Below the pieces are notes generated by a model that saw only the letters and a list, made by a program, of their open reading frames with translations, had not been told where the DNA came from and did not search any database. Positions 1 through 5,391 of a DNA stretch of 5,391 bases are shown in pieces; the first letter of the stretch is position 1, and each line of letters opens with the position of its first letter. This stretch comes from KLAP211 sp964650085 (GTDB lineage Bacteria; Patescibacteriota; Dojkabacteria; J137). A program made the translations under genes and the position numbers. The stretch is from the NCBI GenBank assembly GCA_964650085.1, contig CAZYSE010000062.1:1-5391 (forward strand), written 5' to 3'.

Positions 1-1669
1 CCTTGTCCCAATGGCGATAATCCAGGAGCAGCCATTCCTCTCATTGTAAGAGCTCCAGAAATATCAACTCTACTTGTAGGGTCGATATTTCCAAATCCCA
101 TTTCTCCAGTTGCTAAAATCGTAATAACATCAGATGCATTTGGCCCCATCATTAATGAACCAGCAGTATTGTTTGTGATTGCATTTCCGTATGTATAAGT
201 ATCGCTTGCTCCAGATGTTAAGTTTCTTCCAAAAAGATACTGGTTACTGAATGTTGCAGAGGAAGTATTGCCAAAGCCAAATAAAGATGAATCGTCACCA
301 TTACCGGTATTTCCTCTTCCAAAAATATTAATTTCGCCACCTACTGCAGAAGTATTGCTCCATCCTACAGAAACAGTATCAAAAGTATCTATGGTATTGT
401 TGAATCCAAAAAGCTGAGAATTAACTGCTGTTCCGGAGGCAGTGTTTGCCATTCCGTAAGCTTGCGATCTGAATCCTAAAGCGCTTGTAGCCCAACCGAT
501 AGCTGTTGAATAATTACCAGCAGCCGTTGTACTATCGCCAATTGCTACCGCATTAGCTCCAGAAGCTAATGGCGCAACATCAGGTGGATTTGTGGATTCA
601 TCATAATATTGAAGATTTTCTTCAGTACAAACCCAGTTTCCTCCAGTATAAACATAAGTTTGATTTTCTGGACAAGCAGCTAAGCCAATGCTGAATGAAG
701 GACCAACGTTTCCAACAGTAATTGGAGTATTGCCACTTAAAGTTATTGAACCTGATTCTCCATTAATATCCGTTACACCACCACCAGCACCAAAACAACC
801 AAAGTATGCTCCATTATTCTCTGAACATTGGAATGTCTGGGTGTTAGTATCAAAATATATAGAACCAGCGTTTGCTGGCGAAACAGGCACAATCGCATTA
901 GTTCCATAAAGTGTTGTTCTTCCTTGCCAACTAATAGAGAAAGCATTACTTTCAGAACCTAAGCCAGTACCATTTCCAAAAATCAGCCCTTCATCCGTAG
1001 GAACAAAAGCTCCTGATGTTCCAGAAGCCTCATTGTATATACCTAGCGTTGTCTGTGCATAACCTTGTGATACTAGGTTTGTTCCAAATGTAGATGAATA
1101 ATCTCCCGTTGCCGATGAAAATCTACCAAAAGCGTTTGAAAATATACCGTTTGCATTGTTTTGAAATCCTATTGCTTGTGATGTACTGCCGTTTACTACA
1201 TTATTAACTCCCAGCATCACAGCGTTTCCAGCGTTTGCTGTATTATTTAATCCAACCATATATGCATCATCACCACCTATTGCTTGAGTATTTTGGTAAC
1301 CCAATGCGTATCCATTAGAAGCGTTTAATTGATTATTGAATCCGATAGCCGTAGACCCAAAGCCCAATGAATTATTGAAGTTTCCTATCGTTATTGTGTT
1401 ATCTGCCGTTGCTGTTGAGTTTGAGCCCATTGAAATCGCGTTAGGACCACTTGCAGTAACATTTGTACCCATAGCGATTGTAGATGTGTTAGATGCCGCT
1501 GCGTTGGAACCTGCTGCAAAAGAGTTTGACCCAGAAGCATTACTCAACAATCCAAACGCACTAGAGAAGTTTCCACCCGCTGAAGTTGCTAATCCAAATG
1601 CAGCCGAGAAATTTCCAGCAACCGTTACGCCTGTTCCGGATGCAAAAGAGTTATTTCCAGTTACTGTAT
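1..1669 (-). CDS. Continuation of the fibre-like surface protein (after frameshift), open at the left edge
   Basis: This is an uninterrupted frame of 555 codons (first full codon at 1667-1665, last at 5-3) that continues the protein encoded at 1661-3076, shifted by one base. It has no credible start of its own. In order it holds the rest of a YadA-head repeat block, a short exit segment (GLIFGNGTGLGSESNAFSIS), an IYFD..F.CSENNGAYFGC segment (860-795), a GVTDINGESGSITLSG stretch, a third C-x14-C cassette, a proline-containing linker, ten more head-type repeats and an EMGFGNIDPTSRVDISG segment. It then runs out of the window at GMAAPGLSPLGQG. With one base restored the protein has at least 1025 residues. 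From the earlier module order I expect another IYFD/cysteine segment next, and possibly a C-terminal intramolecular chaperone or adhesive tip, but neither is visible. The bond between the two parts rests on repeat register and domain order, so a sequencing error is as likely as a real mutation. Confidence 0.85.
54..104 (-). repeat. VGIGT..P..KLDI-like segment, copy 2
   Basis: The frame reads EMGFGNIDPTSRVDISG, aligning with copy 1 as [VM]-G-[IF]-G-x-x-x-P-x-x-[KR]-[LV]-D-I. It follows head block 2 and is followed by GALTMRGMAAPGLSPLGQG at the window edge, which in similar proteins leads into an IYFD-type segment. Confidence 0.65.
126..560 (-). repeat. YadA-head-type repeat block 2: 10 looser units
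   Basis: This encodes 145 residues starting at GANAVAIGDSTTAA. The first three units are canonical 14-mers (GNYSTAIGWATSAL, GFRSQAYGMANTAS). Later units are more variable, with two 16-residue units (GTAVNSQLFGFNNTID, ATFSNQYLFGRNLTSG) and one of 15, and F/Y often replaces the small hydrophobic residue before the central G. The block ends where the EMGFGNIDP segment begins. It is separated from block 1 by about 154 residues of non-head sequence. Confidence 0.8.
627..827 (-). repeat. C-x9-C segment and third C-x14-C cassette of the fibre protein
   Basis: The segment at 827-795 encodes CSENNGAYFGC, directly after IYFDTNTQTFQ, a common layout in bacterial fibre-like proteins (IYFD...F.CS..NGAY). 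The cassette at 674-627 encodes CPENQTYVYTGGNWVC, preceded by SFSIGLAA. It matches the cassette at 2143-2096 closely (SLAAC...YV..G.NWVC), showing that the region before head block 2 repeats the region further upstream in the protein. Confidence 0.65.
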
Positions 1670-1741
1670 TGCACCACCAAATCCTGCTGAATTACTTCCA
1701 GAAACTAAGTTATCTTGTCCTGCGGCAAATGAATAAGCTCC
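1023..1741 (-). repeat. YadA-head-type repeat block 1: 17 units of about 14 residues
   Basis: Read through the frameshift, this stretch encodes 240 residues: 16 units of exactly 14 and one of 16 (ASNGYALGYQNTQAIG). The consensus is G-x-x-S-x-A-x-G-x-x-x-x-A-x, for example GNFSSAFGLLSNAS, GSNSFAAGSNAAAS and GIFSNAFGRFSSAT. This is the pattern of YadA/Hia-type head repeats, which in known trimeric adhesins stack as a left-handed beta-roll; trimerisation here is inferred. At DNA level neighbouring units differ at many synonymous sites (units 4 and 5 both read GNFS.AFGL with different codons), so they are old duplications held by selection on protein sequence rather than fresh copies. Confidence 0.9.
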
Positions 1742-3076
1742 AATATTTGCTAAATCCCACGCTGCACCGGATACTCCTCCAGCTCGGAATGCTCCCGTAG
1801 AAGGATCCCATATTAATCGTTCTCCAGCACCATTTGTTGTTAAAGCAGCACCACTTCCAAAAGTTCCTCTCGCAATAATACCGCCTCCGTTTACTCCGTC
1901 ATTTCCAATATCTAATTTGAATTCAGGTGTGTTTGTTCCAATTCCGACTCTTCCTGTTCCGGTAACATTTAAGTTAAATCCCGCACTCGCAATGTCAGTA
2001 TTATGTAGAAGAGGATTAGCACCTCCAAGTTCAACAATTCCGCCTCCAATATCAGTTAATCCATTTTGAACAGTAATTGCAGTAGGTGCAGTCTGACAAA
2101 CCCAGTTTGCACCGTCGTGTACATACGATTCTCCTAAAGCACAAGCTGCTAAGCTAATATTTGGAGACGCGCCACCTGATGATAAAATTGGGCCACTCGC
2201 AGTTACAGTTGTAACCCCAGCAGCAGATAAATCTGGACTACATATAAATGCAGTACCGTTCCATTGTAATTTATCAGTACCCGCACAAGTTGGTGCATTG
2301 ACTTCAATAGTTCCTGTAGTCGTGATTGGTCCTCCCATTATTCCGTTTCCAGTATCAATTTGAGTAATTCCGTTTACATTATTAGTAACATTAGTAGAAG
2401 GGAAAGAATTGCTAATATTTTGAACAGTAGTTCCAGTTGATGTAGGAATTGTTACTGTATTTCCATTAGTAATAGTAAGAGAATTAGTTAGTGGATTAAA
2501 AGCTAACGTCTGCTCGTCTTCGTCTGAACCTGTTGCTGGAGACTCTTGTGGAATTCCGTTACAAATTCCTGAAACTAAAACTTGTCTCACTCCTATCAAT
2601 TCTGTTAGTAAGTTGTTTGGAGAAGTTGAACTAAAATCTATTGAACATAAATTAGTGTCGTAGATTTCTGGTTCACTATTAATACAAGCTTCTATACTAT
2701 CTGTATCTCTAGTAACTCCATCTGGACGTGATTTAACTGCAGAAGAGTAGCAAACTACCATATCAGCTGCGACGGATTTATCTATTCCTCGGGGAATTTC
2801 TTGAACAATTTCAAACCGACCTTGCGAGTCTACTTGGATATCTGTGTGATCAGTAACAAAGTATGTTTTCTGAACTTTCTCCACATCTTTACTAGAAACT
2901 TTAATTCTGAAATCGTAATATCCGGTTTGAATTTCACCGTTTTGATCGGCAATAATCTTTCCTTTAATGATTACGTTATTTGGGCGGAGGAGAAAGAACC
3001 CTAGAATTACCAAAGCTATAACTACAAGTGCCCACAGAAGGTGTGGACGTTTTTTATTTTCGTCGTTTGTATCCAA
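1661..3076 (-). CDS. Membrane-anchored fibre-like surface protein, N-terminal part up to a frameshift
   Basis: This is the N-terminal 471 codons of a large surface protein; the frame ends at a TAA just after a probable one-base deletion, and the gene continues in the next frame to the left edge. Residues 1-12 are charged (KKR) and probably cytoplasmic; 13-30 form one hydrophobic span (LLWALVVIALVILGFFLL), so it looks like a signal anchor with the rest outside. Residues 34-175 look like a beta-rich domain (IKGKIIADQNGEIQTGYYDF) with cysteines at 109, 131, 144 and 172. An acidic linker (DEDE, 185-188) follows, then a tail-fibre-like GIMGGPITTTGTI stretch, two C-x14-C cassettes (264-279, 312-327), a RVGIGTNTPEFKLDI segment (376-390), a GERLIWDP..GAFRAG..W..ANIG linker (418-446) and the first YadA-head repeats. 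The start is TTG: no ATG or GTG lies between the upstream in-frame stop and the membrane span, and no Shine-Dalgarno sequence is visible. I infer adhesion or surface display; the exact function is unknown. Confidence 0.85.
   Translation of the reverse strand: MDTNDENKKRPHLLWALVVIALVILGFFLLRPNNVIIKGKIIADQNGEIQTGYYDFRIKVSSKDVEKVQKTYFVTDHTDIQVDSQGRFEIVQEIPRGIDKSVAADMVVCYSSAVKSRPDGVTRDTDSIEACINSEPEIYDTNLCSIDFSSTSPNNLLTELIGVRQVLVSGICNGIPQESPATGSDEDEQTLAFNPLTNSLTITNGNTVTIPTSTGTTVQNISNSFPSTNVTNNVNGITQIDTGNGIMGGPITTTGTIEVNAPTCAGTDKLQWNGTAFICSPDLSAAGVTTVTASGPILSSGGASPNISLAACALGESYVHDGANWVCQTAPTAITVQNGLTDIGGGIVELGGANPLLHNTDIASAGFNLNVTGTGRVGIGTNTPEFKLDIGNDGVNGGGIIARGTFGSGAALTTNGAGERLIWDPSTGAFRAGGVSGAAWDLANIGAYSFAAGQDNLVSGSNSAGFGGAIQ
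1664..1672 (-). other. Probable single-base deletion (frameshift site)
   Basis: On the minus strand the reading GCA ATA CAG TAA gives A-I-Q-stop, whereas GCA (A)AT ACA GTA gives A-N-T-V and continues the repeat. Adding one A makes the second repeat unit GSNSAGFGGANTVT, exactly 14 residues, like its neighbours on both sides. No long homopolymer or slippery heptamer is present, so programmed frameshifting or phase variation is not supported. A short AAA-to-AA error or a recent mutation explains it. Confidence 0.85.
1901..1951 (-). repeat. VGIGT..P..KLDI segment, copy 1
   Basis: Residues 376-392 read RVGIGTNTPEFKLDIGN. This V-G-I-G-T-x-x-P-x-x-x-L-D-I pattern is widespread in phage tail fibres and bacterial fibre-like proteins, often just before a new beta-structured module. 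A divergent second copy lies at 54-104. Confidence 0.7.
2096..2287 (-). repeat. Two C-x14-C cassettes of the fibre protein
   Basis: Residues 264-279 (CAGTDKLQWNGTAFIC) and 312-327 (CALGESYVHDGANWVC) have the same length, cysteine at both ends, an aromatic in the middle, a G four residues before the last C, and an F/W-[IV]-C ending. The second is preceded by PNISLAA. They look like copies of one small module, and the equal spacing suggests an intramodule disulfide outside the cell. I know similar sequences from large fibre-like proteins but cannot assign a named domain. Confidence 0.65.
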
Positions 3077-3108
3077 GTTAAAAGTGCAAAAATTAACTGT
3101 ATGTTCTT

Positions 3109-3136
3109 ATTCTATAGATTTTCAAATCCATTGCAA
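3109..3136 (-). promoter_or_regulatory. Candidate promoter of the surface-protein gene
   Basis: On the minus strand TTGCAA (3136-3131, 4 of 6 matches to TTGACA) and TAGAAT (3114-3109, 5 of 6 to TATAAT) are 16 bases apart. Transcription would begin near 3102, giving a leader of about 26 bases before the TTG start. The -35 element lies in one copy of the ten-base tandem repeat and the -10 overlaps the palindrome TCTATAGA (3111-3118). Consensus matching only, in AT-rich DNA. Confidence 0.35.
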
Positions 3137-3153
3137 GCCCTTGCAAGCCCTTG
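3131..3153. repeat. Ten-base tandem repeat between the divergent genes
   Basis: TTGCAAGCCC occurs twice in direct succession and is followed by a third TTG, about 2.3 copies. Each copy contains the six-base palindrome TTGCAA. A ten-base period puts the palindromes on the same face of the helix. Just to the right, at 3155-3169, TCTATT-TTT-AATAGA is a perfect six-base inverted repeat. The arrangement could be an operator shared by the two divergent genes, or simply a short slippage duplication. Confidence 0.7.
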
Positions 3154-3187
3154 TTCTATTTTTAATAGACTCTCATTTTTAATTGTG

Positions 3188-3224
3188 TAGTCATTTTTTA
3201 CATTTTCAGTTAAAATCTTAGGAG
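3188..3224 (+). promoter_or_regulatory. Weak candidate promoter and Shine-Dalgarno sequence of secG
   Basis: TAGTCA (3188-3193) and TAAAAT (3211-3216) are 17 bases apart and match the consensus boxes at 4 and 5 of 6 positions. AGGAG at 3220-3224 is a good Shine-Dalgarno sequence but lies 13 bases before the ATG, longer than usual. The two readings conflict, because a start site near 3222-3223 would leave AGGAG mostly outside the transcript, so at most one is likely to be right. Confidence 0.25.
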
Positions 3225-3237
3225 TTAATTAATATTC

Positions 3238-3471
3238 ATGGAACTTAATACAATCTTTAAATATCTTGAAGGAGCTGTGGCATTATTGCTAGCAATCAGC
3301 ATTTTATTGCAGAATAGAAACGGTGGACTAGGTACTGTATTTGGAGGCTCATCAGGAGGAGAATCATATAGATCAAGAAGAGGATTAGAAGCAGTTCTCT
3401 ACAATTCTACTTTAGTTTTGGGATTCCTATTTGCCGCACTTGCAATAGCAATCGCATTAACAAATGGTTAA
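3238..3471 (+). CDS. secG: Protein translocase subunit SecG
   Basis: SecG is the small accessory subunit of the SecYEG channel in the cytoplasmic membrane and helps SecA-driven export. The 77 residues fit the family in length and layout: a first membrane segment at about 8-25 (LEGAVALLLAISILLQ), the family's glycine-rich loop (NGGLGTVFGG, 28-37), then the S-x-R-x-RG-L-E region (46-51) leading into a second membrane segment at about 54-75. The ATG is fixed by an in-frame TAA at 3226-3228. It is the first gene of a plus-strand unit and overlaps the binding-protein gene by 8 bases, so the two are probably translated together. Family assignment is by sequence pattern and is quite secure. Confidence 0.93.
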   Translation: MELNTIFKYLEGAVALLLAISILLQNRNGGLGTVFGGSSGGESYRSRRGLEAVLYNSTLVLGFLFAALAIAIALTNG

Positions 3472-5391
3472 ACTACTATCACAAATAGAAAAATTTCTAT
3501 ACGGAGTGAGGGAAATAGCTTGGGGTTATCCAGACTATTTAATCCTATTCTATAATCGTATAGAAAACCTATACAAACGATTCACACCAAAATCTCACAT
3601 CCTTTCTTCAATCTTAATCGTACTTATTGCAAGCGGTTTTTCTTTCACTGCTGTTCAATCGGAGAGTAATGTACTAATCGAGGGAGTTATTATGGGGGCG
3701 GATAGTAATGGAGTGTTGCAAAGATTAAATCGTATCAATCCACTTATCCCTTCAGGAGTTCAGCTAGAAAGAGATATTACAGAACTTGTTTACGAACCAC
3801 TAATCCGATACGAATATGATCAATCTGACGAAGGAGTTTGGACTCCAAAAACTACAAATATTCTGGCAGAAGAGGTTATTCGATTTAGAGAAGGAGCCGA
3901 TTACCAGTTCAATCTAAAGAAGAATGCTAGATGGCATGACGGAATTCCGTTTACTTCGATTGATGTAGCTAGAACCCTGGAACTCTTATCTTCGATTGAA
4001 AATAGAGACGAAGCATACATTAAAGCAATAAAGCAGATGCGTTGGGAAATTATTGATGACTACACGATTAGAATTTGTACAAAAGGAGCATTAGACAGCA
4101 CTTTATGTAATCAAACTAACGACAATCCAATTCTATCGAATTTTCTTGAGCTGATTGCTGTAAAAATTATCCCAAACCATTTATCGGGTGACATCAACGT
4201 TGCAGACATTAATAGTGCAGAACCGCAATTGTTTAGAGAACCAGTTGGGACAGGTAAGTTTAAATTCGCATCTATAGATAGTAGTTCTGTGGTACTTTCA
4301 TACAATACAAGTTATTACGAAGTAGAGCCTCAAGTATTTTCTCGAATTCAGTTTAGAATGTTTAAAACATTTGAAGAAGCTGTAGTTGCCCTAGAAACAG
4401 GTGCAATTCATACTTTTGCAGCTTCGACTACTCAGTACAACCAAGATATTGATAAGTTCAAGAATATTCAGCAGTACAATAGTCCAGTTTTGGTCAATCA
4501 GTTTTGGGGATTGTACTTTAACTTGAGAAAAAAACCTGACGGAACTACAATTGCCCCAGATTTCCTTCAAGATAAAAACGTCAGAAAAGCTATGTCGTAT
4601 GCGATTAATAGACAAGAACTTGTTGATAATGCGTTGCAAGGAGCTGCGGAGGAAGCATTAGGTCCTATCTCTTCAAAATCAGAATACTTCAATCCAAACG
4701 CAAACTGGGCGACTTTTAATCGAGCTAAAGCAATTGAGTTACTGGATGCAACAGATTGGAAAATGAGAAATAACGATGAATATAGAACAAATTCTGCTGG
4801 GGCAGTAATGACTTTTAATTTATTCTTTGTAGATAGTTTTGATAGATTAAATGTAGGAAGAAGCATTCAAAGGGATCTGAGTGAGGTTGGAATTAAAGTA
4901 GTAATTGATAGAAGAGAAGTTCCAGGGCAACAGAATGGTCCAAACGCTCCTTCTGGCTGGTCTTTGGAAGAGATCAATAACCAATATCTTTCGCCTAGAT
5001 TATTTGATGTTTTGCTGTATGGTATGAACACATTTATCGATCCGGACAGATACGAGCTTTTTCATAGTAGCCAAGAAGTGACTCCAGGACTTAATCTATC
5101 TGGTTATAAAGGTACACAAGAGACTGTTCAAGTAGGAGAAGACGCAAATGGAAATAGAACAGTAATTCGAGTTTCAAAAGTAGACAACATTTTAGAAAAT
5201 ACTAGAAAGCTAGACCCAAGAGAAGATAAAGATAGACGAAGAGAGAATTACTTAGAATTTCAATCTTTATTAGCAGACGACGCTCCTGTTGTATTTTTGT
5301 ATCACCCAGAGTTTATTTACTACTCTAACGCACGATTAGGAAATATTGATTTGAGAGACGTAAACTCTTTAGAGTCAAGATTCCGAAATAT
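3464..5391 (+). CDS. Family 5 extracellular solute-binding protein (peptide/oligopeptide type), open at the right edge
   Basis: This is a binding protein of the SBP family 5 (DppA/OppA-like), which captures peptides, nickel or sugars outside the membrane for an ABC importer; the ligand cannot be told from sequence. The frame is open for 642 codons. Family landmarks are NRINPLIP (89-96), ITELVYEPLIRYE (105-117), ARWHDGIPFTSIDVA (155-169), PVGTGKFKF (260-268), NVRKAMSYAINRQELV (372-387), FNRAKAIELL (418-427), FIDPDRYELFHSS (524-536) and ADDAPVVFLYHPEFIYY (604-620), so only a short tail is missing. Residues 1-45 are a long, probably cytoplasmic tail, followed by a membrane span at about 46-64 (ILSSILIVLIASGFSF) with no lipobox cysteine, so it looks membrane-anchored rather than lipidated. 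The ATG overlaps the end of secG and has no Shine-Dalgarno sequence, consistent with coupled translation. Residues 550-572 look like an insert. No permease or ATPase gene is in view. Confidence 0.9.
   Translation, partial: MVKLLSQIEKFLYGVREIAWGYPDYLILFYNRIENLYKRFTPKSHILSSILIVLIASGFSFTAVQSESNVLIEGVIMGADSNGVLQRLNRINPLIPSGVQLERDITELVYEPLIRYEYDQSDEGVWTPKTTNILAEEVIRFREGADYQFNLKKNARWHDGIPFTSIDVARTLELLSSIENRDEAYIKAIKQMRWEIIDDYTIRICTKGALDSTLCNQTNDNPILSNFLELIAVKIIPNHLSGDINVADINSAEPQLFREPVGTGKFKFASIDSSSVVLSYNTSYYEVEPQVFSRIQFRMFKTFEEAVVALETGAIHTFAASTTQYNQDIDKFKNIQQYNSPVLVNQFWGLYFNLRKKPDGTTIAPDFLQDKNVRKAMSYAINRQELVDNALQGAAEEALGPISSKSEYFNPNANWATFNRAKAIELLDATDWKMRNNDEYRTNSAGAVMTFNLFFVDSFDRLNVGRSIQRDLSEVGIKVVIDRREVPGQQNGPNAPSGWSLEEINNQYLSPRLFDVLLYGMNTFIDPDRYELFHSSQEVTPGLNLSGYKGTQETVQVGEDANGNRTVIRVSKVDNILENTRKLDPREDKDRRRENYLEFQSLLADDAPVVFLYHPEFIYYSNARLGNIDLRDVNSLESRFRN

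Noticed and set aside
688..909. Open plus-strand frame of 73 codons
   Set aside because: It is antisense to the coding frame of the fibre between the two head blocks, with no ribosome binding site or recognisable product.
1661..1680. Programmed ribosomal frameshift or phase-variable tract
   Set aside because: There is no slippery heptamer, no long homopolymer or short-unit repeat and no evident stimulatory hairpin; a single missing base is simpler.
1336..1800. Open plus-strand frame of 154 codons opposite the fibre gene
   Set aside because: It lies entirely opposite the head repeats, whose regular codon pattern leaves the other strand free of stops. Its repetitive proline/alanine/valine content is the mirror of that pattern, and it has no ribosome binding site.
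1..3076. Phage tail-fibre gene in a prophage
   Set aside because: Some segments resemble tail fibres, but the protein has an N-terminal membrane span and sits beside secG with no phage structural or lysis gene in view.
3155..3169. Transcription terminator hairpin
   Set aside because: The inverted repeat TCTATT-TTT-AATAGA has only A-T-rich six-base arms, and it lies between two divergent gene starts where no transcript should end.
2801..3182. Two overlapping short plus-strand frames near the start of the fibre gene
   Set aside because: They are antisense to the membrane span and N-terminal domain, and the second runs into the intergenic region without any initiation signal.
4111..4866. Three short minus-strand frames of 64, 82 and 99 codons
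   Set aside because: All lie opposite the binding-protein frame, which has clear family motifs throughout, and none resembles a known protein.
1..5391. Recoded UGA (as in Gracilibacteria or Absconditabacteria)
   Set aside because: None of the three reading frames needs UGA as a sense codon; glycine is read by ordinary GGN codons and both visible stops are TAA.

Overview
This AT-rich bacterial window holds two divergent transcription units separated by a short intergenic region (3077-3237). The left 57% (1-3076, minus strand) is most of one very large gene for a membrane-anchored, fibre-like surface protein. It runs off the left edge and carries one apparent frameshift near 1668-1670. The right part (3238-5391, plus strand) is secG followed, with an 8-base overlap, by a family 5 (peptide/oligopeptide type) solute-binding protein that runs off the right edge close to its expected C-terminus.

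The surface protein starts with a short basic cytoplasmic tail and one transmembrane segment. A beta-rich domain follows, then tail-fibre-like linkers, paired-cysteine cassettes, a VGIGT..P..KLDI segment, and a block of 17 YadA-head-type repeats that is strictly 14 residues long except for one unit. A second run has an IYFD/cysteine segment, a cysteine cassette, ten more head repeats and another VGFG..DP segment. The modular order partly repeats, so more modules probably lie beyond the left edge. The 14-residue register shows that exactly one base is missing at the frameshift, because restoring one A (minus strand) gives perfect 14-residue units through the break.

Organism: the N-terminal signal anchors on both exported proteins (no lipobox cysteine on the binding protein), the absence of any outer-membrane anchor at the visible end of the fibre, the AT-rich composition and the fibre style resemble genomes of the Candidate Phyla Radiation (Patescibacteria). 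This is an inference, not a demonstrated assignment. The standard genetic code fits: no in-frame TGA is needed and both visible stops are TAA.

How the genes relate: SecG is an accessory subunit of the SecYEG channel through which both the fibre and the binding protein would be exported. The binding protein would capture peptides or similar solutes at the cell surface, and the fibre probably projects from the cell for adhesion or cell-cell contact. No permease or ATPase is visible. There are no RNA genes, CRISPR arrays, insertion sequences or recognisable terminators in the window.
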